In this document: positions 41,453 through 52,685 of the stretch, piece by piece
Layout of the letters: every line of letters begins with the position of its first letter
Numbering within the stretch: the first letter of the stretch is position 1
NCBI GenBank assembly: GCA_021927905.1
Contig: BLLK01000038.1
Location: 372,001 to 436,000, forward strand
Origin: Chaetoceros tenuissimus
Lineage: Eukaryota > Bacillariophyta > Thalassiosirophyceae > Chaetocerotales > Chaetocerotaceae
Direction: 5' to 3'
Length of the DNA stretch: 64,000 nucleotides
Notes under the pieces: model-generated
What the model saw: the letters and a program-made list of their open reading frames with translations, nothing else
Told to the model about the DNA's origin: nothing
The model's database searches: none
Program-made: the position numbers and the translations under genes

Positions 41453-43729
41453 TTAACTTCTTTTGCTTCGAAGTTTCATAACATTGTTACTTACATCTTT
41501 CATCATCTTTTCAGTATTTTCTCTTCGCTGCTGAAGATCTCTCAACTGCAATTCCGCTTTTTCTTTCACGGCTTTTTCATTTTCGATAGTTGTTCTGCAA
41601 TCTTGGATATCAATGATACATTGCTTTACTGCATCCTTGTGTTGATTCAACAACTTTTCCTGCTTGGCAATCATGGTTCGCAGTTGTCTCACAGTACTCT
41701 CCTCCTTTTTCTTTTGCTGGGTTATCTTTGAAGCTTGGATATTGTCCGACAATTCCTGTCGTTTTTTGAGTAACTCTTCAATAGATGGTTTCGACAACTT
41801 ATCTCCTTTACTAGCACTCTCTTTTTTAACAGTACCCGAATCATTTTCTTCAAAAGTTTCAGCAATCTTTTGCCTTTTTCTTTGTAATTCTACAAGACGT
41901 AAACGACGCTTTGCCAGCTCAAGTTCTAGTTTCAACTTGTCTGCCCTTGATACGTCACTTTTCTCTTCTGTCTTAGATTCAGCCACAGGCTCCTCCTTCA
42001 CCTTCATTTCCATTGACATATTATTTGTTCTGGTAGAAGTTCTAGGTGGTCCTAATATATTGATTGATTCTATTGCTCTTGGTCTTACTAGTTCAGTTTC
42101 ACCACCCGCGCTTATATTGGAAATAACAAGAGAAGTCATGGAAAATGCAGTGATATCATGAAGACCACTTTCATTCTCATCACCAATGTAATTGGTTTCT
42201 TGTTGAATGATAGATTCATCTTCTTGGACATTTTCCGCAAAAGTTGACATGTCAGGTTCTGACCCTGCATCACTACTCTGTCTTGAAGCCTGCTCCTTCT
42301 TCCAAAGTAAGCGTGCTCTCATTTGCTCTAATTTCAACCTCTTCTTGTCAAGCTCAGCTTGATCAACTTCATTTGATTTCTGTCGTTTCGAGCCCTCGGC
42401 TTTACGTAACTTGGCTTCATTCAATTTAGCCTTCATTGCTTCAAGTCGAATCTTTTTCTGCTCAAGATCTGAAATAGTCTCTTCTTCCTCTTTTTCGTCC
42501 ACTTCTTTATCTGTGCTCTCACTATTGCTACTCTTCAAAACGACTTCTCGGTTCATCTTGGCTTCGTTCAATTTGGCCTTTATTGCTTCCAAACGTAACC
42601 TTTTCTGCTCAAGAGCCGAAACATTTTCTTCCTCCTTGACTACAATCTCATCATGTCCATGTCGACTATTATTCTTCAAAGAAACCTCTCGTTTCATCTT
42701 GGCTTCATCCAATTTAGCCTTTATCTTTTGCAACTTGACTTTCTTTCGTTTGAGTTTCAAATATTCTTTACGATTCTGAAGTTCCTTTTCAACATTTGTA
42801 TCATTAACTGCTTCTTCCTCTTTATGAGTAAGTTCATGATTGCTTTCATTATCAGATTCATCAGAAATGTCCATGTCCATATCATTTTGTGAACTATTTG
42901 CTTGTGTGGAGTCATGGTGTATAGGTTCTTTTTTGTCATGTTCTTCATTCACAAAGCCGGATGTATTTATTTCATTGTAAACATTGCTTGTATCATGTGG
43001 CTGTGGGGGAGGAGGTAGTTTGCTTTCGTCTACCGAATGAAGGTCAGAAGTAGGAACAGGAGGAGCGGGACGGGGAAGAAGAGCAGGAGGAGCGGGGCGA
43101 GGAGCTTTAGACTTTTTCCTTCTCTTCTTCTTACTCGGCTGTGGTGGAGGTTGAGGTGGTAATGGTGCTGGAGCAGGCTTTCCTTTTTTCTTTTTCTTCT
43201 TCTTCTTAAGTGTCTGTGTCTGCTTTACCTTTTGCTGTGACTTTTTCTTCTTTGGTAAAGGTGGCGGCGGCAGCACATTTTCGGACTTCGAAAAAACAGG
43301 TGGCGGTGGAGGAGGATAAACTTGTGCTGGTGGAAACGGAGGCGGTGGGGGGCACACGTGTTGATTTTGTTGTACTGCCATTGAATTGTAAGCGTTTCCG
43401 GGTATTGGGGGCGGTGGAACCTGAGCTTGTATGCTACTGTTATTATTTCCAAAGTAAAAAGGGTTTGAAGTTGGTCGAAGCTGAGCCTGTGTGTTATTAC
43501 TGCTATTACCTGCAAACTGGAAAGGGTTTCCAGTCGGTGGTTGCATTGTCATCGGTTGTATCTGAAATGTATTGATATTGCGAATATCGTTTTGTTGCAG
43601 CAACCCCAATCCTTGATTGTAATAGTAATCATTTGGGTTGCTTTGTTGATATGATTCTTGATTATTTTCTTGAGGTTGCTGATATTCATGTCCATTCCAC
43701 GGGTAGTTATTGTTTGATGGATGTGACAT
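41453..43729 (-). CDS. Proline-rich, coiled-coil repeat protein, probably nuclear
   Basis: 758 residues, ATG at 43729. The N-terminus is rich in Asn, Gln and Tyr. Residues about 100-250 are poly-Pro blocks alternating with Lys runs (KKKKKKKKGK). The middle holds four related units of the form 'LEQKRLRLEAIKAKLNEAKM-REV-LKS' (about 325-500), each followed by an acidic/Ser spacer, and the C-terminus (about 600-758) is a long coiled coil. No catalytic domain. The Pro/Lys pattern recalls actin- or RNA-binding scaffolds, but I do not recognise a family. The four-fold repeat with degenerate spacers suggests internal duplication. Confidence 0.7.
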   Translation of the reverse strand: MSHPSNNNYPWNGHEYQQPQENNQESYQQSNPNDYYYNQGLGLLQQNDIRNINTFQIQPMTMQPPTGNPFQFAGNSSNNTQAQLRPTSNPFYFGNNNSSIQAQVPPPPIPGNAYNSMAVQQNQHVCPPPPPFPPAQVYPPPPPPVFSKSENVLPPPPLPKKKKSQQKVKQTQTLKKKKKKKKGKPAPAPLPPQPPPQPSKKKRRKKSKAPRPAPPALLPRPAPPVPTSDLHSVDESKLPPPPQPHDTSNVYNEINTSGFVNEEHDKKEPIHHDSTQANSSQNDMDMDISDESDNESNHELTHKEEEAVNDTNVEKELQNRKEYLKLKRKKVKLQKIKAKLDEAKMKREVSLKNNSRHGHDEIVVKEEENVSALEQKRLRLEAIKAKLNEAKMNREVVLKSSNSESTDKEVDEKEEEETISDLEQKKIRLEAMKAKLNEAKLRKAEGSKRQKSNEVDQAELDKKRLKLEQMRARLLWKKEQASRQSSDAGSEPDMSTFAENVQEDESIIQQETNYIGDENESGLHDITAFSMTSLVISNISAGGETELVRPRAIESINILGPPRTSTRTNNMSMEMKVKEEPVAESKTEEKSDVSRADKLKLELELAKRRLRLVELQRKRQKIAETFEENDSGTVKKESASKGDKLSKPSIEELLKKRQELSDNIQASKITQQKKKEESTVRQLRTMIAKQEKLLNQHKDAVKQCIIDIQDCRTTIENEKAVKEKAELQLRDLQQRRENTEKMMKDVSNNVMKLRSKRS

Positions 43730-44263
43730 CTTTTCGTTTCATTCCTGAGTGATACATATAATGACATCAACAAGGAAAGGTGCTCTTTGTCCTCCTTCAA
43801 GCTTCTCCAGGTACAACCAATCTAACTACTTCTTCAGACTGCATTTATGGTTCGTCCTCTTATCTTTATCTTCAAGGAGCAAATGGCTTAAAGAGAGAGA
43901 CGATACTAGAATTGTTGTTTCTGTTCCATCATCTTCACACTTCATTGGTCACTGTTGGTTGAGGGTTGGTGAATTACATGTACTTACAGAACTATTGACC
44001 TAAATCTAACGTCATTGGAACGGCACAATAATTCGAGTTTACTTTTCTACCACGTAGAATACAGCAAGCACAATAAATAAAGAATCAATATGATGAATAG
44101 AAAGAACCATATATGACTTGACTCAACCAACAGAGGAAGATACGTGACATATATTCATTTCTATTTTATAAATTTTTTATAATGACGAAACCTGAAACTC
44201 AACTGAACTGAAACTAAGTAAACCCGATAACTTCTTCTTTTTCAAACTACTTTTGATCCATTT
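43730..44263. other. Intergenic region
   Basis: Holds the promoter of the coiled-coil protein (minus) and the 3' flank of the ankyrin gene to its right. Short frames here have no coding features. Confidence 0.4.
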
Positions 44264-45757
44264 TTATTCCTTCTCCGCATTATTAAGAGCTTCCTCCATC
44301 AACTCAACTGCTGCAAATGTATTCTTGATTGGACCATCATCATTATCATCCCCGTACAGAATGTGCTGGTTCACAAGGTAATTTGCACAATCCATTGGAG
44401 TTCTTCCCTTGCTGGTCTTGACATCCAAACATTCTGCATTCGTCTTGAGAATGACCTCTACTATTAGAGGATGAGCATTGTTCATTACTGCAAGATGCAA
44501 AGGAGTGAATCCGGTTTCAATGTCAGGCCCATCGAAAGAATCCTCAGAGTAATTCTTCTCCAAATCATGCTTTCTTGCCTGAGACTCGGAAATCAATTCA
44601 AGCTCTGCTTGAGTTGGTGCACCACATGCAAAGAAACGCGCAATGCCACTTTGTGCTACTGGTTGTTGCTGCTTGTAAGCCAAGATATCACTGTCATCAT
44701 CACTGTCGTATGAGTTTTCTCCATCTTGAGTATGAGCAAGCATATCCTTTTCAAAGAGAAGAGGGAATTCTGATTTCATCATGACAGATTTTGGATACAT
44801 TTTCAAAAAAGTCTTGATGACTGCAAGACTTGGAGCCCCTACCATACATGCAAGGTGGATTGGAAGACTTTCTTGAATGTTTGCGGTCTTTACTCCATCA
44901 GGGTTGATCTCAAGAAGCTTTTTGAGGACATTGCTGGAAACACCTTGTTTATCCATTGCTGCATAGTGCAATGGTAATTCCTTTACCCGGTTTACTTCAA
45001 ATGCAAGAGATGGATCTTCTTCTAGTCTTTCAAGGATATCCTCTTCACTATGATGGAGCAAACATGCAGAGTGCATGACTGTATTACTCTCATCCAATCG
45101 CATAACATCGTGAGTTTTAAGAGCATCGATAGTATTCACTCGCTTTGGCTTTGAAGGAAGTTTTGGTGGCAGTTTTGGAGCGTTACTACTTGGTGGTAGA
45201 GGTGGGTTTGATTTTTCCTTCGCATCTCTTCGTCTGCTCATACTTCTTCCACGTGGTGCAGCATTACCGGAAGGTGGCAATCTGTTTTTACTGGAACTTC
45301 TTCCTCTCAATACATTTCGTACACCTTTCATTGCACTGCGGACACGACTTGAACTGCGCCCTCTTCGTTGGGTCTGACCTGATTCGTCACGAGTTTCAGC
45401 ACGAGATCTACTAATGGAACGATGTCTCTTCACAAAATCTCCCATAGTAGGTTGAGATACCGCCGCAGCTTTGTTACGAGCTACACTGGTACTGCCAATA
45501 GTCTCCCTGGTTCTACTTGCACTTCTTGTACGACTCATGCTTCTTCGTCTTGCCAAGCTTAAATTATCTCCTTTCTTTAAATGATGAGCGTTGTCGAGGA
45601 GTTTGTAGTCACGTTCAAAGGTGTTGATGATGCCTTTCCTATGGATTTTGTGAGTCTGAGGAGTTTGATCAGCTACTTTTTCCTCTTGTTCTTTCACTTT
45701 GTCAATTCCTTCAACAATCATGATGTTTGGAGGATATATGTTTTGGAACATTTTCAT
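44264..45757 (-). CDS. Ankyrin-repeat protein with SR-rich basic head
   Basis: 497 residues, ATG at 45757. Residues 65-185 are rich in Arg-Ser dipeptides (RRRSMSRTRSASRTR, RGRSSSRVRSAMKG, RGRSMSRRRDAK), then a Pro linker, then ankyrin repeats of the diatom type from about 215 to 480 ('LPLHYAAMDKQGVSSNVLKKLLEINPDGVK', 'LPIHLACMVGAPSLAVIKTFL', 'FTPLHLAVMNNAHPLIVEVIL'). Each repeat pairs a PLHxA turn with a 'xxNP/YP' step. No other domain. The role is likely protein binding. It is the first of three consecutive genes with Arg/Ser-rich segments. Confidence 0.85.
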   Translation of the reverse strand: MKMFQNIYPPNIMIVEGIDKVKEQEEKVADQTPQTHKIHRKGIINTFERDYKLLDNAHHLKKGDNLSLARRRSMSRTRSASRTRETIGSTSVARNKAAAVSQPTMGDFVKRHRSISRSRAETRDESGQTQRRGRSSSRVRSAMKGVRNVLRGRSSSKNRLPPSGNAAPRGRSMSRRRDAKEKSNPPLPPSSNAPKLPPKLPSKPKRVNTIDALKTHDVMRLDESNTVMHSACLLHHSEEDILERLEEDPSLAFEVNRVKELPLHYAAMDKQGVSSNVLKKLLEINPDGVKTANIQESLPIHLACMVGAPSLAVIKTFLKMYPKSVMMKSEFPLLFEKDMLAHTQDGENSYDSDDDSDILAYKQQQPVAQSGIARFFACGAPTQAELELISESQARKHDLEKNYSEDSFDGPDIETGFTPLHLAVMNNAHPLIVEVILKTNAECLDVKTSKGRTPMDCANYLVNQHILYGDDNDDGPIKNTFAAVELMEEALNNAEKE

Positions 45758-46217
45758 TTCTGGAAATAGTTTTGCTTCATCATTTTTTGGATTCTACTTG
45801 GATGAAACGGATGCATCAATTCATTTTTCTTACCAATTTAGCTAAACAAATCATTTTTCTTACCAATTTATAAATATTCTAAACAAGACTTACGAAAAAT
45901 TCTTCAACGGCTTTTTCTACAGATCTTAACCTATTTGCGTACATAAGTGTCTTTCTGATGTGAATCCATCCGAAGATTCTCAAAAATTAAAAAAACTATA
46001 CTGTATGTGATGATACAAAAGAAAAGTTACTGAAAAATGCTTTGAAATCAGTTGGAATATTATTTTATCATAGCTTAGATTCTTACTCTAAGCAGTGTTC
46101 TTTCGAAAGGAATCAATGCACTCGAAGTCCTTATATGTAGTAGATTCGCCTCATACGAATCAGATGTTTTTTGGTCATCATTCATAATTATAAATATACA
46201 CAAACATAGGAGCACTT
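45758..46217. other. Intergenic, with short direct repeat
   Basis: No gene. A 20-bp direct repeat, TCATTTTTCTTACCAATTTA, occurs twice about 32 bp apart at about 45818-45870. Confidence 0.5.
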
Positions 46218-46958
46218 TTAGTAGCCAAAACCGAAAAAACCACCGCCTCTGTTCGACTCCTCCGAACTCCAGGAATCGTCATCATATTTATCTCTTTTAT
46301 CTCTTCTACCAAAGAATCCACCACCACCTCTTGGTTCGCGTCTTTCACTTGAGAATCCACGTCTTCTTTCCTTCGAACGCGATCTCACGCGAACAACTCC
46401 AAATTTCTCGCTCTGGGCTCTCTGCGCTTTCTTGCGACCCAGTGACCAAGAGCGGGATCTCTGGGGTTTGATACCAGTGACACTTCTAGCTCTACCTCTA
46501 CTTCCTCTGCTATCAAAGCTGTTACTTCTAGTGAATCTTGGTTGGCTACGTTCTCTTGATCTTCCTCTTCCACCAAGCCTCTTTGGTGCAGTTTCAATTT
46601 TCTCAACATACTTGTTGATGGAAACTTTCCTATCTTTCTTTTTACCCCAGGGGCTTCTGGATCTTCCTTGGCCTCTTTCTCTCGATATTGATCTTCCACC
46701 TCTTCCTCCACTGGTCGGCCTACCCATTACTGTATTTCTACCTCCTCTGTCTTTTGACCTGGATCTTCCTCTAGACAGACTAAACCCTCTTCTATTATTA
46801 TTTCCTTTTAGCAACTGCATTCTTCCAGGTCTATTCTGACCTGCTTTTGCTCTCAAGTTCTTGCTTCTTTTTCTTTGGATATCCCAAATTTCTTCTAATT
46901 CCATATCAATCTGTTCATCATCGACATGGATGGGATTACAACACATGAAAGGATCCAT
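46218..46958 (-). CDS. Arg/Ser/Gly-rich protein, unknown
   Basis: 246 residues, ATG at 46958. A short acidic N-terminus with a Cys pair (MDPFMCCNPIHVDDEQIDMELEEIW) could be lipid-modified. The rest is dominated by RS and RGG-like stretches (SRGRSRSKDRGGRN, SRERGQGRSRSPWGKKKDRK, RGRSRERSQPRFTRSNSFDSRGSRGRARS) and ends 'GGGFFGFGY'. Composition resembles SR/RGG RNA-binding proteins but there is no RRM. It is flanked by two ankyrin proteins that also have Arg/Ser-rich heads, so it may be related to those heads without the ankyrin part. Probably disordered. Confidence 0.65.
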   Translation of the reverse strand: MDPFMCCNPIHVDDEQIDMELEEIWDIQRKRSKNLRAKAGQNRPGRMQLLKGNNNRRGFSLSRGRSRSKDRGGRNTVMGRPTSGGRGGRSISRERGQGRSRSPWGKKKDRKVSINKYVEKIETAPKRLGGRGRSRERSQPRFTRSNSFDSRGSRGRARSVTGIKPQRSRSWSLGRKKAQRAQSEKFGVVRVRSRSKERRRGFSSERREPRGGGGFFGRRDKRDKYDDDSWSSEESNRGGGFFGFGY

Positions 46959-47539
46959 GATGCTACTTCTGAACTTTATTTATAAAAATGAATAACTTTG
47001 TGGTGTGTGACCGAATGCATTCGCACTTGTCAATGTACTCTATGCTTACAGAAGCAGGTGCACTGTAGGAGAGAGATGTGAGAACATATTTCGAGATTGA
47101 AGATTCAACTTCAAATTTTTCACTTAACGCTTTTCCAATAGCCGAAGTATTCTCAATAATGCCAACAATGCCAGCACGTTTCAAAGACTTTTGGGATAAT
47201 TTTAGTATGCTCAACGGATGGAAAAGGCCTAACAGGGAGTCTAAATAGATGATTTTACCGGATCTAAAAAACCTATAAAACTGTGTCATTAAAAGAAGAT
47301 CTATGACAAAAATGAAGTAAAAATAGCGCGCGCCAAAGGACTAGCTAGCCGCCAATTCAAAATGAAAATACCACTGGTGCAAAAGATGATGTTGGAATGT
47401 GAAAGAAATTGTATTACACGTTTACAACATGCACATACCTTACACTTGAATTTCAGGTCATAGTCAGCATTTGTCCACTTCATAGAGTTCTGTTGTGAGA
47501 GGAAGAATATCCTTCCCCCTTCATTCATAAAATATAAAA
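46959..47539. promoter_or_regulatory. Divergent intergenic region
   Basis: Between the Arg/Ser-rich gene (minus) and the channel-like gene (plus). It contains a 108-codon minus-strand frame (47289-46963) that I do not accept as a gene, and the string GCGCGCGCC at about 47327. Confidence 0.35.
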
Positions 47540-50500
47540 ATGTCAAGTGAATGGGTTGACAAGTCATCTTATGCTTTCACTAGAAGTGAACGGACTGATA
47601 ACACAAGATCAAATAGGAAAGGCTATCGATCAGCCTCATCGTACTCATCACATGACAGCATGAGCGAGATGGATGATAATGTTGAGGTGATGCATACTAG
47701 AAGTAATAAGAGAGGTGGCGGTGTCAAGGATGTTATCATGCATCCACCTAGTAGAACCTACACTAGATATAATCAGTCAAGTAGCAATGACGGCAGGAAA
47801 AATGTTAGAGGGAAAGAGGTATTCTCAACCCCAAATGCGAGTCCTACGAATAGCCAGATGAATGGAAAAAATAGTGCAGAATCTTCGTGGTTTCCAATGT
47901 CTATCCCTTCAATTGGTAGTTTAATATCGCAGCCATCAGATGAAAACCCAAGCACTCAATCAGGGTCAAGAAATTTGGCACAAGATTATTCTAAGTCATC
48001 AACTAGAAGTTCACCAAGATTTGGATCGTTTCCAGTCAGCAATGAAAGACCAATCTCGCCAACAATACAGAGTAATCCATCTGCATTGACTAATCCTTTC
48101 TCTTCGAGATCAGATGATGATACACTTTCACCACCTAGAAATAGAAACAAGTTTAATCCATTTGGGTCTAGATCACCCTCAACATCCCCAAATGATGACA
48201 TGAAAAGAAGTGCACAATCTAATAAAAACTCATCTCCTAGTCAAAAGAAAAGAGGTAGAAATCCATTCGCTTCGATATCACCGAAGTCATCGCCGACAGG
48301 TGATCAAATAAATACTATACCATTGGCAAAATCAGTGGAAGGGTCAAGACCAACAGGTGATCAGACTACGCCTTTAAATCCATTTGCATCAAGGAGTAGG
48401 ACTACTTCGAGATCCCCAACAATTAATGGAAATCCTAGATCTTATTCACGCTCTCCTTCTCCAGTGTACGAAAGACCTTCTAGAAAAATCACCACAGATC
48501 AAAGCGAATTTCATAGAATATTATCATGCGCGGCTACTCCGGAGGATGCACAGTTCATAGAAGCATTGGAAATATTAGCTTCATCAAAGAATCCTAGGAA
48601 GTTGGCACAAACCAAATTATCTGATGCACAAGATTGGACTGCATTGCATATTGCTTCATTATCAAATCCACCTTTATACATCATTTACGCACTTTTACTA
48701 GTATATCCAGAAGCTGCAAGAGAAGTCGATAGTGATGGTCGACTGCCTCTTCACTTGGCAGCTGGAAGTGATTCAAGTGTATGCGTTTTGAATGCAATCA
48801 CTAGATTCAACAATGATGCTGTCTGTACTAAAGACAGTCGAGGGTTCATTCCTCTTCATCTTGCACTATTACGTGATGGCAAGGAGGAGATAAAAATCAA
48901 CGCTTTACGTATACTTTTGGGTCAATCTATTGGGAGATCTGAAGCAGTGATTGAGTTAGGAGGAAAACTAAGACGTGGCGTTAAAGATGGTTATTTGAGA
49001 AATAAAGAACATTTAAATCTTGAACTAAATCAAATTCAAGGTGGTCTATTTGGGGTTAGCAAAAATGCGGCTGCTTTAAGAGATCGGAAGAGAAGGGAGA
49101 GGCTCGCAAATATGAACAAAACTGATCAGTCGCTGTCTAGGGGATTTGCAGCAAATATCAGCCAAATTGATTCACAGGATGACAATCCATTTCACCATAA
49201 TCATTTATCGTCATTATGGGAAAATGATGAACAATACGATCACGATCCGTTTGGGGACCTTGAATTGATAGAATCAAACAAATTCACAGCTAATGTGCAA
49301 AGACATTTAAAGCAATTGGCTCAATGGAAGAAAAAATATGATAAAGACCATCCAAAAAATGATGAGGATTACTCAAAACAGCACTCAAATTTTGTTAATC
49401 CGGCAACAATACCTTCTCCAACTCATTTCAGACTACCATTGCACATGGCAGTTCGACGTAATCATAATCGAAATTCCAAAAGGGACAACAAAGTTGCAAC
49501 ATTGAGCCCTCCTCCAAACCAAAACGAAATCCTGCGGATTTTGATTCATGCTTACCCTGCTGCATTAACAATTAAAGATACACAGGACAAGACCCCTTTA
49601 ATGACGTGCTTGGCACTCATTCATCATCCCGCAATACATCCAATAGACTTAGATACGATTGAATTACTTCTTGGGACGCGTACTATCGGATATAGACCGG
49701 CTCCAAAATGGTTGGAGGATATGGACTTTTCAAGACAGCATCAATCGTCTATCGCTCGACAAGGATATAAGCAAGACCTTGGATCATTGGCAGTAAACGC
49801 TGCTATGATTCCATGTGATGAGACTTATCCTTTACATATAGCTGCGAGGGAGGCTTTATCGACGCCAATTGTCCAAGCTATTTTGACATCATATCCTGGT
49901 GCCAAATATGCTCAGGATGAAAGAGATTGTACTCCTCTTCATTGTATCTTGGAGAACCTAACTGGAAGTTCTACAATAAATCTAGAGGTGATGAAGATGC
50001 TTATGGATGAAAAAGTTTTGCGTATTCGAGATAAATCAGACCAGAGTATTTTTGATTTACTTGTGATTAATGGAAGGAATGGGAAACTTCCAACAAAAAA
50101 TGTCAAAATGGAAAAAACAACTGCTATATTCAAACCTGTCTTTCACCAGGTCGTAGTGGATGAAGTTTATTCTAATACCAAGCGTCGTGAAGTAGACGAT
50201 TTGCTCGTCGAGATTCATGCTTTACCGCCGATGATGCGTAAGCAAGCATGTGCAACTGAAGCTTTTCAATATCTCTTGTCTCGTGAATTATCAAGTGCAG
50301 GGAGTACAATGCTGATTTTCATGTATGGGATAATTTTGCTAACCTTGGCAATCACTTTTACTTCGATGGTTGATAATTTTATTTCAGAAACACCAGAGAC
50401 AATACTCTCTTCAATAGGAACCCAAAAGACAGTTGTCTTCGTCACAAATGCATACCTTTCTATCCATGGCATAATATATGCGATTTTGACAATTCGTCTA

Positions 50501-51654
50501 AATATCTCCATCATTGAGGCTTTGTCAAATATTTGGACTTGGGTGAGCTTCACAGCATTACTCACTAGTTTCATTGTTGCAATATCTATTGAAAATGACG
50601 TTTCATCTCTCAACCAGTCCTTCTTGATAAGTCTAAGTACCGTTGCGGTGGGTACTTTGTGGTTCGCATTACTGGGATATCTTGCACGTTGGTGGTATGG
50701 CATTGGTCTCTTTTGCGCAAGCGTTATGAAGGTGAGTTCAACATACAAAGATATCGGTGGGATTTCCATTTGTGCTCTCTAATCCAAAATCACTCTTCCC
50801 TCCACAAATAGATGGTCAAACGCATATTATCACCTCTTCTGGTTTTATCACTTTTCACTCTAGCTTTCATGCAAATGGTTTACATTGTTCAGTCTAATGG
50901 TCAATGTCTTTATCAAGAAGATATAGCTAGGGGAGAAGATCTCAAAATCTGCTCCATTTGGGATTCGTTCAAGATTGTTTACCTATTGGTCATTGGAGAG
51001 GGATTTGTTGGAGCAGATGCATCTTCAGGAGATCAGACGATTGCGCTTCTTCTTATTTTCGTTGTCTTTGCTTTCCTATTGATATTACACACAGTATCTC
51101 TCGCCGTACTCAATCTTCAATCATATGACCAAAAGGATGCAATGGTGGATTCGTTCTGGTTTCCAATCCTCATTCATTTACTGATTGTCCATAATGTCCA
51201 AGAAACTATTTGCTTTTGCGGATGTAAATATCAAAACTTTGCCACTCGACTAGAAGATATGTGGGATTACATCAAGGTTGCTTTCTCTGATATCGATGTG
51301 AAAGATACAAAATGGTGGTACTTGCAAAGAGATCTAGGTCGATCTCATCTCATGAGTCAAAAATGGTTTGTTCGGATTGTTGGTATCTTTATTGTTCCAA
51401 TCTGGTTTTGCTTGGGCGTTTTCAGTCTAGGCGCTCTATGGCCACCTCAAATTCGTCGATATGTCTTTAGTATCGGAATGGATACATCACATTCGTCTAT
51501 TTTTGAGGAATCCTTAATTCCGAGCAATGAACCTTCTCAGATAACAACGATCCAATCCGATTTATCCAAGATGAAGACGATGCTCTATGATAGATTTCAG
51601 TCATTGGAAGATGAAATTTATGAAATGAAAGCATTATCCCAAAAGCATCAATAG
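47540..51654 (+). CDS. Ankyrin-repeat six-transmembrane channel-like protein (TRP-like)
   Basis: Two exons, 47540-50731 and 50812-51654, split by an 80-bp intron at phase 0; 1344 residues. The N-terminal ~320 residues are a Ser/Arg/Pro-rich disordered head. Ankyrin repeats span about 345-460 and 640-840 (for example WTALHIASLSNPPLYIIYALLLVYPEAA, GRLPLHLAAGSDSSV). After the ankyrin part come hydrophobic helices at about 920-940, 965-985, 992-1012, 1028-1060 and, in exon 2, 1067-1090. A re-entrant pore-like loop follows ('FKIVYLLVIGEGFVGAD', about 1115), then a sixth helix ('IALLLIFVVFAFLLILHTVSLAV'). The C-terminus ends in a short coiled coil. Ankyrin + six helices + pore loop + coiled coil is the TRP channel plan (TRPA/TRPN/TRPV). 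Ion selectivity is unknown. Without the splice the frame would stop at about 50782. Confidence 0.8.
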
Positions 51655-51860
51655 GAATGAAGACCTATGAGATATTTTACCATGTGAAATAATGTATCTA
51701 AATTTCATATGTAAATATTTATTTTGTTGCAGTTAGTAAAAGTAAAGCTTTCAGAAAGCTAGAGAGCTCCATCTCCGAATTGAGCAGATCTAATCAACAC
51801 GGGCGGTGACGGAAGGTTTGCAAGGTTTCAGCCCGAAACTGTTTGAGTCATCCCCATTTC

Positions 51861-52634
51861 TTACTTGCCCAACTTCCAAGAAGCCAAAGCCTCAATGGTC
51901 TCATCCTTTACAGCACATCCAGTCTTTGACAGAATTTCGAAAGCCTCGTCAACTGCTGCTGCATGTGCTCTATCTGCTGCCAATTCTTCTGCGGTCATTG
52001 ATGGTGCTGGCTCTGCTGCCTTTCTCTTCAGATAATCTTCATGTTCCTTTGAACGAATGTATCTATCTTCTTCTACCTTAGTCTGTGGAAGGGAAAGGAG
52101 TAAAAGTTAGATTTTGATGGTCCCAAAAAAAACAATTGGATCGCCTTATCTAGATCTCTTAGTCTAGTGGCATATTTATTTCTTTAGTTGCGTTGAAATA
52201 GCTTTTGTATTCTTCTGAAAGAAATCTTTGACGGAAGTATTATCAATGAATTTGGTATTTTGGCATATTTTGTCCTCGTCCTGCGGGAAGGGGTTCGTGC
52301 ACTTTCACCTGCTCGGAGAATCTTTGCATTGAAAGCCTTCTCTCCCCTTCCTCAAGAATATATGCAGTTATCCATGAGTATATCATTCTGATTTGTTCCT
52401 TTTTCATTGCAATCACCACCGTAATGTACCGATTTACAATGCAAACATTCGACCAAGAAAGGTGCTTGACACATGACTAGGATCCAACGGTATAAATGCA
52501 AAGTTATAACGTACCTTCTTTGCTAGATCATTCGCGATGGAGAACATTCTAGTACTAATTCCAGAAGCTGCTACAGCCTTTGGAGCCATAAGACTGGTGG
52601 TGCGGGTTGCTACTACACGAGTTAATGAAAGCAT
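51861..52634 (-). CDS. Small mitochondrial protein resembling ATPase inhibitor IF1
   Basis: Two exons on the minus strand: 52634-52515 (40 codons) and 52082-51861, with a 432-bp intron; 113 residues. The first ~32 residues are a mitochondrial targeting peptide (MLSLTRVVATRTTSLMAPKA, no acidic residues, many R/S/T). The mature part begins 'AKKTKVEEDRYIRSKEHEDYLKRK', close to the conserved inhibitory helix of IF1 (E-x-x-R/D-Y-x-R-x-x-E). IF1 blocks reverse rotation of the F1-ATPase. The C-terminal half (TAEELAADRAHAAAVDEAFEILSKTG...) differs from typical IF1. The rest could equally be a short matrix protein of unknown role. The gene has only short frames, so it is easy to miss. Confidence 0.6.
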
Positions 52635-52685
52635 ATTTATTTTTTGATTGTGTTTGAGTTGTGTTTGTTTTTGTTGAATTTTTTT

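Noticed and set aside
46963-47289. 108-codon minus-strand frame upstream of the Arg/Ser-rich gene
   Set aside because: It lies in a divergent promoter, has no domain, and ends 5 bp before the next ATG. It could be a chance frame in AT-rich DNA.
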